From Ustilago trichophora (taxonomy: Eukaryota > Basidiomycota > Ustilaginomycetes > Ustilaginales > Ustilaginaceae): 64,000 nt of DNA. The position numbers and the translations under genes were made by a program. Positions 20,882-32,500 of the stretch are shown here, in pieces. The stretch spans positions 372,001-436,000 of the forward strand of contig OOIN01000013.1 in NCBI GenBank assembly GCA_900323505.1. Reading direction: 5' to 3'. The number at the start of each line of letters is the position of its first letter. Positions within the stretch are counted from its first letter, which is position 1. Under the pieces are notes generated by a model. The model was not told the DNA's origin, searched no databases, and saw only the letters and a program-made list of their open reading frames with translations.

Positions 20882-22125
20882 ATGAAGCTCCTCATCAAGT
20901 CTCTGGCAGGTGGCAACTTCCACCTCGATGCCGAGCTCACCGACACCATTGGCACCATCAAGTCCAAAATTCAGCAGGAACAGGGTCATGCTCCTGAGCT
21001 CCAAAAGATCATCTTTTCTGGCAAGATCTTGACCGATGACAAGACTGTTGCCGATTGCAACATCAAGGAGAAGGACTTCCTCGTTGTCATGGTTTCCAAG
21101 CCCAAGGCACCCAAGCCTGCTGCTGCTACGCCCCCGCCCCCGCCGCTGCTGCTTCGTCCTCTTCCACACCTGCTGACAAGCCTGCAGAACCCGCTGCTGC
21201 AAACGAGAACAAGATCGAACTCCTACTGCCTCGTCGACCGGCCGCTTTCCTCGACAGCCGCTAGTACAGATGCCGCTCCACCGCTTCCACCACAGAATCG
21301 AGCGCCACCGAGCCCAGTCAAGTTCCGGCTCATCCGGCAGCTTCCTCACCGGTGGTCCCCTGGAGGCTGCCATGTCGAGCATGATGGAGATGGGCTTTGA
21401 GCGCGAGCAGGTGCAGCGAGCTATGCGTGCTGCTTCAACAACCCGACCGTGCGGTAGAATACCTCATGACTGGTATCCCAGAGCACCTTGCCAACCCACC
21501 GCAGCAGCAGCCCGCCCAGACTCCCGCAGCTGCTGGCGGTGCGCCCGCTACTCCTGCTGCTCCCACTTCAGGTGCCGCTGCCCGCGTTCCTGCCACCCCG
21601 CAACACCAAGCCCGCTGGTCGCGCAGGCAACCTCTTTGAAGCTGCTGCGGCTGCTCAGCAGGCCGGTCGAGGTGGTGCTGCTGGTGCTGGTGCCGGTGCT
21701 GGTGCGGTGCTGGTGCCGGTGGCGCAGCAAGTTTGCTCGGCGAGGACGACGGCAGTGGCGAACAAGTCATCGATCTTGGCAACCCAGCCATGCTGCCCAA
21801 CTCCAACAGCTCGTCCAGCAAAACCCAGCCGCTCTTCAACCTCTTGTACAGGCCATCGCACAGTCTAACCCACAACTTGCCGAGGCCATGAACCACGACC
21901 CCAAGGCGTCCTCAGCCTTCTCGCCGGCGGTGCAGCCGGTGCTGGCGAAGAGATGGAGCTGCCCACCCTCGCAGAGCTCAGCGACGAGGACAGGACTAGC
22001 GTCGAGCAGATTGTGGCCATGGGCATCCCCGAAGCAAAGGCGATCGAGAGCTACTTCATGTGCGGCAAGAACGTCGAGATGGCCGTCCAGTACTATTTGA
22101 GAATCCTCAAGATTTCGAGGATTAA
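20882..22125 (+). CDS. RAD23: UV excision repair / proteasome shuttle protein Rad23
   Basis: Ubiquitin-receptor protein that delivers ubiquitylated substrates to the proteasome and stabilises Rad4/XPC in nucleotide excision repair. The start at 20882 begins the ubiquitin-like domain: MKLLIKSLAGGNFHLDAELT, then IGTIKSKIQQEQG and KEKDFLVVMVSK (residues 1-76). An Ala/Pro-rich linker follows, then UBA1 (AAMSSMMEMGFEREQVQRAM, NNPDRAVEYLMTGIPEHL; 21370-21495), an Ala/Gly linker, the XPC-binding segment (LQPLVQAIAQSNPQLAEAMN, 21838-21895) and UBA2 (VEQIVAMGIPEAKAIESYFM, 22004-22063). At the end, restoring one T at about 22098 gives AVQYYFENPQDFED and a stop at 22123-22125; as printed the frame overruns to 22189. 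Further one-base breaks fall at about 21130, 21310, 21430, 21600, 21700 and 21950. Confidence 0.88.
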
Positions 22126-22526
22126 TCGGAGATTCACACCTCAACCAGAACATCGTCAAGAACGGTCTGACGATGAGCGAAATTCCTAGTTAATACCCGT
22201 TTTGTCAGGGTGGTAATCCAGCTTTCTGCAGATTCCCGTTTATTTCTGTTTCATGTGTGAACGTACGATGGGCTCTCGCGTCTTGGGCTCACTTTTTGCA
22301 GTCGACTTTGATGCCACTTGCACAGATTCATGAGAAAGAGACATTGAGAAGAAAGGCTGGACGAAGGGAAAGAAGTACAAGCTGCTTAAGAGGACAAGAT
22401 GTCGAACAGCGAAGAGGCTTTTAAGGATGAAACCAGTTTTCTTCTCTTGTGATTGTTGTTTGGCCACCTGGTGTTGGATGCTGGACTGCTGCGGTCTGAT
22501 GAAAGTGAGATGACTGATGAGAGGGT
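22126..22526. other. Convergent intergenic region
   Basis: This separates the 3' ends of RAD23 and beta-mannosidase. No coding signal was seen. The exact beta-mannosidase stop is uncertain and could lie inside this stretch. Confidence 0.4.
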
Positions 22527-25500
22527 TTAACCAGAAGCGTTTTCTGGTTGGCAATTTTTCTGGTCGGATCTCTGGACAGGTTGCAAAGAATCCGACATGA
22601 TCAGGCCGTGTTGGACCCATACAAACGGAGCTACTGCGTCGCCTGTGTTGGTCACTTGCACAGTCCATCGTGCATACGATTCGTCCTTTGCGTCAGCAGC
22701 TGTAGAGGCCAACTTCAGCCGAGTCAGGACGAGTTTGGAACGGCAGTGCGTTGTCGAGAGATGGGCAAGGCTGGAACGAGTTCGGTCATGGGTGTCCAGT
22801 ATGTAGATGTGACATTTGATGAAGAGGCTGGACTGAGAGTGAGCTGGAGGTAGCATCCTATTTCACCCTGCAAATCGTCCCTTTGGGCCTGTGATTGTCT
22901 CATTGCCACCGCACCTATTCCTTCTTCTGGTAGCTTCACATTGACATCTTTCGCACACCCAATGCGTTGCCCAAGAAGTCAAACCACTCTATCTTCGCCC
23001 ACCACCTCTCACCTTTCTTGGTCGCACCGCTATACACAAGCCACCTCTAGCTCATCAGCCGTCGTATTATACACCCCTGTCAGGGCAATTGGCTTTGCAC
23101 CTTTGCCAATGCGTAGTGTAACATCTTCCATCGCCCCCCGTATTCGATACTGCTCCAACTGGTGCCCTCCCACACGTCGTTGAGCTGCCACACAATCAGC
23201 CCTCGATTGCGAGCTGGCTGGGCCCGGAAAGGCGGTAGACGGCGATCTGGTTGGAATGTAGAGGATTGGAAGAGCTGGGAGGAGTACGACCATCGATGTA
23301 GCACTTGTCGTGGCCGTGGTGGTGGCGAGGTCAGAGGGGGGGAGAAGAAGTAGGTGGCAGCGGCACGAGTTCGTTCTGGCCTTGATCGGCAGAAAAGGGA
23401 TACGTGAGGTTTCCCGCTGGCGGATGCTTGAGGTGCGCACGAAGGACGGAGGAGTTGATCGAATAATTGGGGAAGAGGAGTGAGGATGCGATCTAGGGTG
23501 TAGATCGAGGGCAGGGAGAACATGCCAAACTCAACCATGAATCTGCTCCTTGGATACGTGTCTATGTCGAACGCCTTTGAGGCATCGTATCCGTAGTGCT
23601 CGCCCGTACCGTGCAATTCGCCCTTGGTGTAATTATCATATCTCCCTCTGTAAGGGTCAAGGGATAGATACCCGTGGTCGTCGAACATGGTACATAGCTC
23701 AACCCCCGGCTCGTTCAAGCACCTGGTCGCGTACCACATGGTTAAACAGCGCCTCGTAGCCCTTTTTCCACTCTACATCCTGCTCTCGCCTCCCGTAGCC
23801 ACCTAAAAATACAATTCACCCTCATTGTTCCCCACCACCACCACTACGCTTGGATGCGTGACGACGTCTTGCATGACCTGCGCCACCTCTTTTCCCACCT
23901 CATCCAGAAGGAATGAAAAGGGATAGAGGGAGCGGCAAACATGGCATCCATCCAAACCATGATTCCCAGTTGATCGCACAGCGAAAGAAACTCTTGGGAG
24001 GGATACGACCCACCGCCCCAGATTCGGATTAGGTTGATGTTGGCGTGCAAGGCCGAATCGAGCAGCCAGCGGAGATAGGCTGGGCTCGTGCGTGGAGAAA
24101 GAGTGTCGAGGGGATCATGTTGGTCCCCATCACGTAGATTTCTACGTCGTTGAGGAGGAGGCGGAAATGGCTCCCCGGCTGCACACCTGCCGAGACCAGC
24201 TCGGGTGGAACGGGGGACAGGTCGAACACAGCGGTTCTAAATCCAACTGTCTTATGTACCTCGATCGCCAACTCATCACTGTGCAGCACCACCTCGTACA
24301 ATTTTGCTCGCCATGGCCCTCGGCCACCACAGCGAAGGAGCATACTTGCCGCAGCTCGGAACTCGAATGTCACGTGATTGGCTCATTGATTCCGGCTGTG
24401 ACAAGAGGTACAGATAGCAGCGTATCGAAAGTGTACAATCCGAGCTCAGGGATCGAGAGTCGAAGTGACGGATAGGGCACCTCAGCAGGTGAAAGCAGGT
24501 GAGGGTGACATTGACGATCCAATTTGCGTTGGATCGGGAGGAGGCAGATTGTTGGACTGGCCCTTGCGGTGGATGTCGATTCCAGATGAGATGACTAGCG
24601 TTTTATCTGCTCTTGGCCCCTGCCAACGTCAACGATTCATCGCCTTTCACTGTTTGCACAGCCGCTGGGGCAGGAAGCGCGATAAAGTAGGCCTGCTTAT
24701 GCGGACCCACGGGTACCAGAGCAGGCCCCCAATCCCATCCGAAATCCGACTGCTGTTTGCGAACAAAGATGCGGTTCGGATATTCGTAGTCGGACGTTCT
24801 GCTCCGTTTGGGCTTTTGACCTGGTTTGGATAGCCAGGATCGTGCTGTCTGGCCTGTTGAGCTGCGAAAACATTCGTGTTGCGAAAGACGAGGGTGAGAT
24901 TCGTACGGTCTTGCTTCGGATCGTCTAACAAGTGCGATGGAATGCGGATCGTATGCCACATATGGGCGTTGTGAGTCGTCCTGATCAGCTCATCTCCAAC
25001 GTACACCTCGGTGAGCATGTCCAGCCCGGCAAAGTGCAGCCAGTGGCTCTCACGATTCTTTCGGGCACCATTGCGGATCTGCGAAAGGATGGGCTCGAGG
25101 TTGGTCGTGTACGTCCAAGACGGCTCGTGGATGATCCATCGATACAGGCCTTCGTTGAAGCCCACTGCGGGATCCTGGATCACACCCCCCGAAGCAGGTC
25201 GAGATGGGCGAGCGATGGAAAGAGTGCTTCGATTTGGACGCTGCCATTGGAATTGCTGAGCGACCATTGCAGCGAGGCAGGCTTGGCGTTGGATAGGATA
25301 TCACTGGTTGTATAGCCGCCCAGGGGTTCGTTCGGGAAAGGAGCCGAGTGCTCAGCCGCGGATCTAGATTCTTGTGAGGCCTTGGCACGCAAAGGAAATT
25401 CGCTTGGTGCGAATCGACGGTGGACAATGACCAGACTCGCGGTCGTTTGTTGTTGCTGCTGCTGCTGCTGCTCACAAGTTGCTCAGTGGACAAAGGTACG

Positions 25501-25612
25501 GATGGGAGTACCAATGCTGCTGCTGCTGCTGCTGCTGGAAGACGGCAAGCACGTGAATAGTGTTTAGCAATGACAACAGCAGAAAGCCAATGACGAAGAT
25601 GGATTTGGTCAT
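22527..25612 (-). CDS. Secreted beta-mannosidase, glycoside hydrolase family 2
   Basis: Exo-beta-1,4-mannosidase releasing terminal beta-mannose from oligosaccharides. The start at 25612 gives a signal peptide, [20 protein letters not shown], directly followed by a polyglutamine run (25515-25540) and a second CAG/CAA tract (25446-25470). Family landmarks in order: [17 protein letters not shown] (25110-25160), [20 protein letters not shown] (24990-25050), [15 protein letters not shown] (24700-24750), [20 protein letters not shown] (23980-24040), [13 protein letters not shown] (23815-23855; the Glu is the expected acid/base), [16 protein letters not shown] (23505-23555; Glu expected nucleophile) and [20 protein letters not shown] (23125-23190). 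The C-terminal beta-sandwich includes [17 protein letters not shown] (22610-22665). Frames change about ten times, in the manner of the neighbouring essential genes. The stop is uncertain. Confidence 0.82.
25446..25540 (-). repeat. Two CAG/CAA trinucleotide tracts encoding polyglutamine
   Basis: On the minus strand, seven CAG codons in a row (about 25515-25538) follow the signal peptide of beta-mannosidase. A second CAG/CAA run lies at 25446-25470 (read as Gln, or as Ser/Asn in another frame). Such tracts are prone to length change. Confidence 0.85.
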
Positions 25613-26590
25613 GGTGTTGTAGGCAACCCTCTCGCAGCATAGCCGTAAGCGGAGGCGGATCAAGTTTGTTTTTTTTTTTCTTTTTTTTTCTAAATAGCAC
25701 CGAGATGGTGGGAGGTGTGTGTTTCAGGATAAGGGTCTAGACATGCTCGGCAAAGACAAGTGCGGAGAATGGAGTGCAGGTGGATAGGATTGACAGCTGA
25801 CTGCTTCGTAATGCGCACCTAACACGCACGCAAGCTGGCCCATGCACCGATGCCACAACAAGCTCTATTTTGGCATACAGTACTGCAAGTACAAGTCCAA
25901 AGCCAAATGCAAAGCCGCGATTTCCACTGAAATTGGCCGGCCCAGATCCGCGCGCTGTACGCAAAGAGATATGATTACGCACAATTCTTTTGTGTTTCCC
26001 CCCCCCGCACTTGTCTTACTCCAACAGACTCGAGCCTTCTGTCTGGTGTCTTCCCAATGTAGCTTGGCCAATTGGTTTCGGCAACGCTGGCCGTTCTCTG
26101 TTTCAAACATTCTTCCGCCGCCGTCATCATCATGTTCGCTCGCTTGACCCGCTCCATGTTGATTGCCGGCCACAAAGATCAATATGGGAATGCAGGCTAG
26201 CCCTTCCCCCACCGAACCGTGTGAATTGCGATCGGCTATGCTTTTCAAGTCACGATCAAAATGGCAACATATGAAGCGTCTCATCCCAAATGTGTGACGG
26301 AGCTCGAAGCGGCACATATGAAGAGGGGGGATGGGGGCTGGGAGGGACCACCAGGGTGCACCATCTCGGTTCCACAGAGTCGGGTCTCACCAGAAAAAGT
26401 GTTTGTTTGAACCTCTTCTTGGCAAAAGGTGCATATAATGCCCGCGAGTCCCGCCTGCTTTCACCTCGTTTCATCTCTCTCCCCCATCTCGACGATCCCT
26501 ACCACCTTTCCCCACCCACCACCGCCTCTGATATCGACACGGATCCTCCACTTTCCCAACATCTAGACAGTCTTTGCCGCTCTACACGCC
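25613..26590. other. Divergent promoter region, beta-mannosidase / FAD monooxygenase
   Basis: About 1 kb between two divergent starts. T-runs at 25668-25690 lie just upstream of beta-mannosidase. A TATAAT-like box (ATATAATG, about 26434-26441) lies about 155 bases upstream of the monooxygenase ATG and could be its TATA element. A CT/CCAC-rich leader spans 26455-26580. No gene is supported. Confidence 0.5.
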
Positions 26591-27889
26591 ATGTCTTCTG
26601 CCCCAAGAAAGATTTTCAAGTAGCCATCATCGGTGGTGGCATTGGCGGTCTCACCCTTGCCATTGGATTGCATGATCGTGGCGTACCCGTACACATCTTT
26701 GAATCGGCTCCCAAGTTCGCCGAGATCGGCGCAGGCATTGCCATCGGCCCGAATGCTCAGAACGCACTTCAACGTCTCAACCTGTACGACAGTTTTCTGG
26801 GCTTTGCCGACTTCCAAGAGCGCAACCTCTTCTTCCAGTGGCGTCTGGCCGAACCCGAGGAGCAAACGCTGTTGAGCGAGACCATCTGCAAAAAATACGG
26901 TATGGCAAGCATCCACCGTGCCGAACTTCTCGATACTTTTATCCAAAAGGTTCCCAAGCAAATCTGCAGCTTCGGTAAGAGGTTGAAGAGCATTGAGCAG
27001 CCTACCGAACAGGAAGGAGGCAAGGTCAAGTTGACTTTTGAAGATGGCTCGACACACGAAGCCGACCTGGTGATCGGTTGTGATGGTATCCACAGTCGAG
27101 TTCGCGGTTCCTGGATCCCAAGACGGCCGGACCGAGTGCAGTTGCTGGATCCGACTCGTTGGTTTGGAGTGGAACCTGGGCTTATCGAGGCTTGATCCCA
27201 CGAGAGCAGTTCGTGGAGGCGCTCGGCAAAGAAAAGGGCGAGCTGTACGCCGACACGGCCCAAATGATGCTGGCCAAGGATTCGCACATCCTCATCTTCC
27301 CCATTCAGGGAGGCAAGACAGTCAACATTGTGGCCATGGTTACCGATCGTACCCAGTGGCCTAAACGTACACCTTTCCCCAAAGGCGACCCTGGATTCAG
27401 AAACCACGCAACAAGCTCTCCTCGACGATTTCAGCACCTACAGTTCGGATCTGATCAAAGTGCTCAAATGCATCGAGAAGCCCTCGAAATGGGCGCTTCA
27501 TCAAGTCATCCCATCCCTCAGCTCCTTCACCAACGGCCGAGTCATCGTTACGGGAGATGCAGCACACGGCGGTGTACCGCACCAAGGCGCCATGGCAGGC
27601 CAAGCCATCGAAGACGCCCTCTTCGTCTCCAACCTCCTCGCCCATCCAAGGTCAACAACGCCAACTTGGTCAAAGCGTTCAGGTCTACGACAAGATCCGC
27701 GTGCCAAGAGCAAACCGAGTGCTCGAAACCAGTCTCGAGGCAGGTGAAACTTACGAATTCCGCGGCGTTGCCGCTGACGACCCACACGCCCTCGGCCAAC
27801 ATCTCGTGGAGAGATTCGACCACATCTGGGACTACGACCACGATCAGGAGAAAAAGGACATGGAAGATTGGCTCGAGGCCAATCTCTAA
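26591..27889 (+). CDS. Salicylate hydroxylase-like FAD-dependent monooxygenase
   Basis: Group A flavoprotein hydroxylase of about 433 codons. The ATG at 26591 reads MSSAPKKDFQ once one C is restored to the C-run at about 26600-26605. The FAD site is VAIIGGGIGGLTLAIGLHDR (26622-26680), then FESAPKFAEIGAGIAIGPNA. The DG motif is ADLVIGCDGIHSRVRGS (27061-27110). TWAYRGLIPREQFVEALG follows after a frame change at about 27150. VTGDAAHGGVPHQGAMAGQA (27547-27606) is the GD motif typical of salicylate hydroxylases. The protein ends DMEDWLEANL. Salicylate hydroxylase (NahG/Shy1 type) converts salicylate to catechol and is known in smuts. Related enzymes act on other hydroxybenzoates or hydroxynicotinate, so the substrate is not proven. 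It has no signal peptide and is probably cytosolic. Confidence 0.8.
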
Positions 27890-28232
27890 AATCCTCCTTT
27901 TACAATTCGGCCTGTCCCATATACGACTGCCTTTCTTTTTTTTTGTTGATCTATCTCTAAGCATGCGACGCCTTCAGTGATCTGGTACGCGAATGGCTGT
28001 GGCTTTTGCCCTTGGTGTGTGCGCGGTATGTGCGATGACTGCGGTTATGGAAAAGTGATTGACTTGGAGCGAATCTAGCCTGGTTTGTGATGGTTGGTAT
28101 TTACAGAGTTGTGTGTTGGAAGTAGAGTCGTCCGGATAGACTCAAAGGTCCTGGACGCTGCGCCGAGATGCTGCGATCTGGAGTCGAGGTCGAACCGGAC
28201 TCTTCCACGTCGTCTTTGCGATTGTGGGTATT
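27890..28232. other. Convergent intergenic region
   Basis: This lies between the 3' ends of the monooxygenase and PRA1 genes. A T9 run occurs at 27935-27943. Nothing else was seen. Confidence 0.5.
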
Positions 28233-28829
28233 TTACACGGTCTGTAATGTTGAATAGAGAAGAAACCGAAAGAAGACCAAAAGATGATCAGTATACTTCA
28301 ATCTACTGCAGTCTATCTCTTTGAAGCCACTAGAGAGCTGACCACATACCTCGACACCAGTGTACTCGCTGGAAACAGGAGGCTCGATAAACGCCGCGTG
28401 TCCCAAAATCAAAAACGCCGAGCTTCCCACCAGCCAAAACATGAAACCGAAAGGGCTGGCGAACCACAGCAGCGGGATGCCGATGACAAACAATCCAGTG
28501 TAGAGGCTCTTTTGGGTGATGACGTGTTCTCCGACCTGCATGGGTTCTGGTGCGAATCGGTTGATAGCCCAGAAGCCAAAGACGAGGAAAATGATGGCGA
28601 ACAACAGCAGAGTGTCGTTGATCATGCCATAAACGGTGAGAAGCGCCACGATGACGGCATAGTTGCCAGAAAAGTGACGCGTGTTGTACGTGATGCGCTG
28701 GAAAGCTTCGTTGGTATCCTGGGGACGAGAGATTCGCTGGTGGTCAAAAAACTCGCCCAACGGACGCAGCGACGACAGACGCTCCTGACGCATGCTGCGG
28801 ATCCTCTCGGGGACTATTGCGGTGGTCAT
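28233..28829 (-). CDS. YIP3: PRA1-family prenylated Rab acceptor (Yip3-like)
   Basis: Small Golgi/ER membrane protein that binds prenylated Rab GTPases and helps recruit them to membranes. Exon 1, 28350-28829, begins MTTAIVPERIRSMRQERLSS, then LRPLGEFFDHQRISRPQDTN and FQRITYNTRHFSGNYAVIVA. Hydrophobic segments follow: LLTVYGMINDTLLLFAIIFL, YTGLFVIGIPLLWFASPFG and MFWLVGSSAFLILGHAAF. The exon ends EYTGVE. A GT-AG intron, 28242-28349, leaves a last coding exon of only nine bases (ACC GTG TAA), so the C-terminus is YTGVETV. The total of 162 residues fits the family. No indels are needed, so this gene is intact. Confidence 0.88.
   Translation of the reverse strand: MTTAIVPERIRSMRQERLSSLRPLGEFFDHQRISRPQDTNEAFQRITYNTRHFSGNYAVIVALLTVYGMINDTLLLFAIIFLVFGFWAINRFAPEPMQVGEHVITQKSLYTGLFVIGIPLLWFASPFGFMFWLVGSSAFLILGHAAFIEPPVSSEYTGVEVCGQLSSGFKEIDCSRLKYTDHLLVFFRFLLYSTLQTV
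28242..28349 (-). other. Intron before a 9-base final coding exon of PRA1
   Basis: The donor GTATGT follows GGTGTCGAG and the acceptor AACATTACAG precedes ACCGTGTAA. Without splicing, the frame would run about 35 codons into unrelated sequence. Confidence 0.75.
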
Positions 28830-29590
28830 CAAAGACAGGAATGAAAGATTGGGTAAGCTTTCTCTTTCGACCATCATATTCGCAGTGGAGCATTCCGAGA
28901 AGGCTTACTCTTCATAGCGATATCCAACACCTGCGCCATCTTTGCAAAGTAGTCGTGGGATGATCAGTCCAAGATTGATTCGATAGGTTCAGTGTGTTCC
29001 AAGTTTGGTCTATCAGAGTCTTTGGTCGATCTCCTTGCAATGTTTCGTTGATAGGACTATCTTCTGGTGGTTGTGTATGAGGAGGAACAATGAATGATAG
29101 GTTGAGCGCAAAAGAGAACGATGTGAGATGGAATCGGAATTCGGATAAAGCGCGTGCCCGCGTGTGCCTTAGGTGCTGCAGGCGGTGTGCCGAGTGTGTT
29201 TGATGGGAAAGTGGCGGCGCGGCTTCTAATATTTGAGCAAGAAGAATTCGACAAGGTATTCCAGCTCAGCACAGAAAGGCTCGGCGTGGCTCATGCACGC
29301 AGCCTTCCCGTTCGAAATTCGTGTTGCTTTCGTGCTGCACCGCCTTTCTTTGTCCACCATTCCACGCGTTCAATGACTTATCATGTCGGAAATCAGTCTC
29401 ATATCCCATCTCACTCCACTATCTCATCATGCTAATCGGATGGTTTGGAAGGGATGATGTTCTGGTGACCGAATGATTTCGCATGTGCGTATGATGCAAG
29501 ACCATAAAATTACAATTCGGGGCTTCATAACAATGATTGGTTTCGAGAAAGCTGAGAGCGATTCCTTAGGGAAACAGCTCCATCAGCCGG
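28830..29590. other. Intergenic, PRA1 promoter and adenylate cyclase 3' flank
   Basis: About 760 bases between two minus-strand genes. No supported coding region, RNA gene or repeat was seen. Confidence 0.5.
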
Positions 29591-32500
29591 TTACGAGGAC
29601 TTGTTAGCGGGCTCGACGACGGTCGCCGCCGCCGCTGTCAAGGCGGGCGCACGCGGTGGTGGCTGCGATAGTAGGCTGTTGAGCAGCTCCAGTACGCTTG
29701 GATCAGCACCGAGTTCCTTGGTCCCATTGGCCGTCTTCTCCCGCAAGACGTTGAGCATCAGCGAAGATACTGCATTCTGGATCCGCGTCGTCAGCTGATC
29801 CAGAATACCCGCCAGCTCTTCATCCGTCGCATCGTCTCGAATGCCGTAGATGAGCAGCTCCGGGTGCATGCTCAGCATCGCTTCGACGCCCTTTCGGCGT
29901 GCTTGATGCGACAATACTGGCGCGACGGCAGTCTCGGTTCCCTGCTTGTGGTCGCTGACGTCGCCGTCCATGGGGTTGCGCGTTGTCTCGCCCGAAGGTG
30001 TCGACGGCTTGGACCTTTCCGCTTCATTTTGGGCTGCAAAGATGCCAGGGCAAACCGTCGAATTCGAAAGGTATTCGAGACGCAAGCACAGCATCCCCAC
30101 TTGCTTGACATCCTCGATATCCAGCAGCTGCACCGTAGGTTCGTACACCTGCGCCGTAGGCGCGTCCGGCGCGTCGTCCGTCTTCGCCTGCTCCAGTCGC
30201 CTGCCAGTTGCTTGGGGTAGACAAGCCACAGCATCTCTGGCGTCTCGAGTCCCTTGAGTCGGCGTTCGCCCAGCTGCGAAAGACCGAAACCCATCCTAGC
30301 GTAACACTACATCTCGACTGACATTCGGATTTAGCAGACGGAATGCATCTTCGTCCAGCTCTTCGTCTGTCTTCTTGAGCTGTTCGCCTTCGTTGCCAGC
30401 TCCTGCCGCCGAAGACTCGTCAAACGTACCCACAATCCTTGCAGCTCCTTGATCACGTCTTTGCTCGCCAGGATCTGTCCACCGTCGCTGCACCGCTGAT
30501 TCGAGCAGCACGGTTCACCATCGGTCCAAAGTAGTCCATTCGTCGTGTGATCGGGTCCGCTTCGCACACCGGTCGACCCCAGTGGATACCCATTCGCACC
30601 GAAAGACCCCGGTGGATCAGCTCGCCCGACTGGTCGTACACCTCCTTGCCGTCCTCGCTGTCGAGGATCTCGCGTGGCCAGTCTTCCTGCAACAGCTGTT
30701 GCTGGACCGTGAAACACCACAGCAGCGCTGCAGTCACCGAGGGGAACGAGACCATAAAGGCATCACCTTCCGTCTTGACCTCGTATCCACCGATCGTTCG
30801 CAGCTGCCTTCGCAACAGATAGTTGTGCAGTCGCATCGCCGTTTGCATGCCGTTGTTGGTCTCCCAGAGCGAAGTCGAGTTCTTGATATCCGTAAAGACG
30901 AGCGCAACCTGTCCGATGGGGGAGCCACCTCGCGATCCAGTCGCGCCAGCGTGCGGTCGCCGGGAGCTCTCCCGGAATCGACGTCCCGCCTTTTTGAACG
31001 CATCGCTGTTCTGATAGTTGGCAAAGGCTGACACCACCGTTTCGCTGATCGGATCGGTAGAATAGATCGCCGACAGAGATGACCATGACCATGATGCTTT
31101 CTTCCGCACCGTAGCTGATGGCAAAGTCCCTCAGCTTCTGTGCCGCGATCATCGGATCGTTTCGCTGCGTGCGAGCAATGTCCACCGCCGTCTGATACGA
31201 CACGTACTGCCACAGCGTGCGGTTGGCGATGATGACAAACTCGTCCGAGTCGGTCAGCTGCACCGTCGTGACAGCCGGCGCAGCATTGACGATCGGGAAG
31301 AGGTGGAAGTAGCCAAACGAACGCGAAACGTCGAGCATGTCGTCGACGTAGCCACGCAGCGAAACCCACCTTCGGCTGATCGAATCCTCTCAATTTCGGC
31401 ACGGTCGAACGGCTCGTGCTTGTTGCTGATCAGATGAGCTGTGCCACCGTTGCGCGACATGACGGCGAGCGCATCTCCCGCGTTAGCAATGTACAGCGTG
31501 CGATCCACCACGTACGCCAGGATGGCGGATGCACCGGCACGCCAGTCGTGCTTGTTGGATGCAGCGGCAATCGCAGGCGCCGAGCTGCGCGTCACGTCGG
31601 CAGCAGCCTCTGCATGGGCTCGGACAATTTGCGGCTGCCGTCGTTGATCAGTGCATCGGCGTAATCCTTTTGCAGACGGAGGAAAGCGCGGCGAAGCGCA
31701 TCCGGCACCGACACGGGTTCGGTTGACTTTTCGTTTTGGTGCTTCTGGAACTCCCACGAGAGGCGGTGCCCGCTCCACTCGGCCAAGTGATGCGCAATCC
31801 GACTTCCAACGTGGGCGCCATGACCTCTGCCATCAAAGAGTCCGAAAATGCACTCGCCCTCGTCCTTACGGAAGTTGGGGATCACAAATCGATGACGCTG
31901 AGGTTGTCGTGCTTGCCAGTGCATCGGCGATGCCGTAGGCCATGCCGTTGATCTGCGACAGCGAGGTGCGCACACGTCGATTCTCGGACTCGTCTGGTGT
32001 GGCGTTCGAGTGCAGCGGCATCGTCACGTCCATCAGACCCAGCATGCGCAGGCTAGTCAAGCGACTAAAGTCGGAAATGTTCGACTTGCGCGTGAAGCCC
32101 ATCTCGCTCAGCTTGGTCTTGATCTCGAGACGAGTGTTGCCGGACAGATTGAGATATCGCAGCTCTGGTTCATGTTCCAATTCCAATCGTAATGCCAGTT
32201 GGCAATGTTGTACTTGAGCACATTGTTACCCACGTCGAGGTTGGCGAGCTTTTGAGCTTGCCGAGCTCGGTAGGGAGCGTTGTGAGTTGTTGCAGTTGAG
32301 ATGCAGGATACGGAGCTCTTGCAGCACCACCAGTCGTCGAGGGGATCGTGCTCAGCTGGTTACCGCTGATATACAGCTCACGCAGCTTGGTGAGCGTCTG
32401 AAGACTGAAGTCGGGAATCTCAAAGATCTCGTTGAAGCTGAGGTTGAGCACCTCGAGCGAGGTCAGCTCCGACAGCACGCTGAAGACATCATCGCCCAAG

